A stretch of DNA of 21,576 nt from a bacterium (GTDB taxonomy: Bacteria; Pseudomonadota; Alphaproteobacteria; Rs-D84), in assembly GCA_014802705.1 (NCBI GenBank), contig JAAVBR010000059.1, positions 1-21,576 on the forward strand, written 5' to 3'. Position numbers and translations under genes: made by a program. Below are positions 21,184 through 21,576 of the stretch, piece by piece. Numbering within the stretch: the first letter of the stretch is position 1; every line of letters begins with the position of its first letter. The notes beneath the pieces are model-generated. The model was not told the origin of the DNA and made no database searches. It saw nothing but the letters and a program-made list of their open reading frames with translations.

Positions 21184-21576
21184 ATGAAGAAATCAATCTG
21201 GTTTTGGATCTGTTTTGTTATCGCGGTGATCACGGCGGTCTATTTTGCCACACGCATTTTTATGATTGTGGATGGTCGCGGACGCCTGGCGCGGATTCGC
21301 ACGGTATCGATTACCGCCGATCAAACCGGCAAAGATTTACGTCCCATCGCGGCGGCGACCGGCGTGCCGCCGGGGGCCCCGACATTTAAAACCGACCTGG
21401 ACGCGGTCTGTGCACGGGTGGCGGCCGTCCCCGGCGTGCGGGCGGCGGCGGTGCGCCGCACCGGCAACGGGAATTTGTCCATCCGGGTTGCCCTGCACCA
21501 CACGATTGCCCAGTGGACCGACGGGGACAAATTCTTTCCGATTTCAACCGACGGCACGATCGTGCAACGTCCCGCC
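21184..21576 (+). CDS. ftsQ: Cell division protein FtsQ, N-terminal part (cut by window end)
   Basis: The first 131 residues of a bitopic membrane protein: a short basic start, one membrane helix (about residues 5-27), then a POTRA-like domain. The block VPGVRAAAVRRTGNGNLSIR, followed by HHTIAQW, matches the FtsQ/DivIB pattern 'PWV..A.V.R..P.tL.I.v.E..piA.W', and ISTDGTIV matches the following strand. FtsQ links FtsA/FtsZ-ring assembly to septal wall synthesis. The start at ATG 21184 is preferred over ATG 21178 because it sits at the predicted transcription start. The gene has its own promoter here, although in most dcw clusters ftsQ is co-transcribed with ddl or murB; a small lipoprotein gene precedes it instead. 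Confidence 0.8.
   Translation, partial: MKKSIWFWICFVIAVITAVYFATRIFMIVDGRGRLARIRTVSITADQTGKDLRPIAAATGVPPGAPTFKTDLDAVCARVAAVPGVRAAAVRRTGNGNLSIRVALHHTIAQWTDGDKFFPISTDGTIVQRPA

Overview
The window looks like chromosome of a Gram-negative alphaproteobacterium, probably a compact-genome or host-associated lineage. The signs are an alphaproteobacterial-type AddB, a single LolC/E-like permease (LolF type), an LpoA-like lipoprotein beside rsmI, a MerR-type promoter, and many promoters of the form TTGNNN-N17-TATAAT. Most genes are moderately GC-rich. Two stand out as AT-rich: the kinase-like gene at 356-1210 and the metallopeptidase-like gene at 4583-5860. No rRNA, tRNA, CRISPR array or transposase gene was seen. 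Exact taxonomy cannot be fixed from this sequence alone.

Left part (1-4584), accessory in character: a truncated DciA (DUF721) remnant, then an AT-rich aminoglycoside-phosphotransferase-fold kinase, a full-length ABC exporter half-transporter, a small LexA/S24-type HTH protein without its peptidase domain, and a Cys-nucleophile alpha/beta hydrolase. The kinase and the exporter have near-identical promoter modules. The hydrolase has a textbook MerR-family promoter (perfect palindrome inside a 19-bp spacer).

Middle-left (4583-7167): a secreted HExxH protein and a membrane-anchored methyltransferase-like protein are divergent. A two-gene mini-cassette follows, a VirB2/TrbC-like pilin plus a 27-residue membrane protein. 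It is bracketed by two perfect 33-bp direct copies of the same terminator.

Centre (7165-15152), housekeeping: lpoA-like and rsmI are divergent, the same pairing as in Escherichia coli. rsmI-engB-addB form an overlapping operon. addB and xthA are convergent and share a CTAG at their stops. A long-chain acyl-CoA ligase follows, with its own strong promoter and terminator.

Right part (15160-20660, minus strand): a tightly packed seven-gene operon. In transcription order it holds a small helical protein, a secretin-like lipoprotein, the LolC/E-type permease, an unknown soluble protein, LolD, an unknown single-pass membrane protein and a secreted cysteine-rich protein. It joins lipoprotein export to what may be an uncharacterised envelope complex, and is the best candidate here for an undescribed system. 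Divergent from it are a small lipoprotein and the 5' part of ftsQ, both apparently read from leaderless mRNAs.
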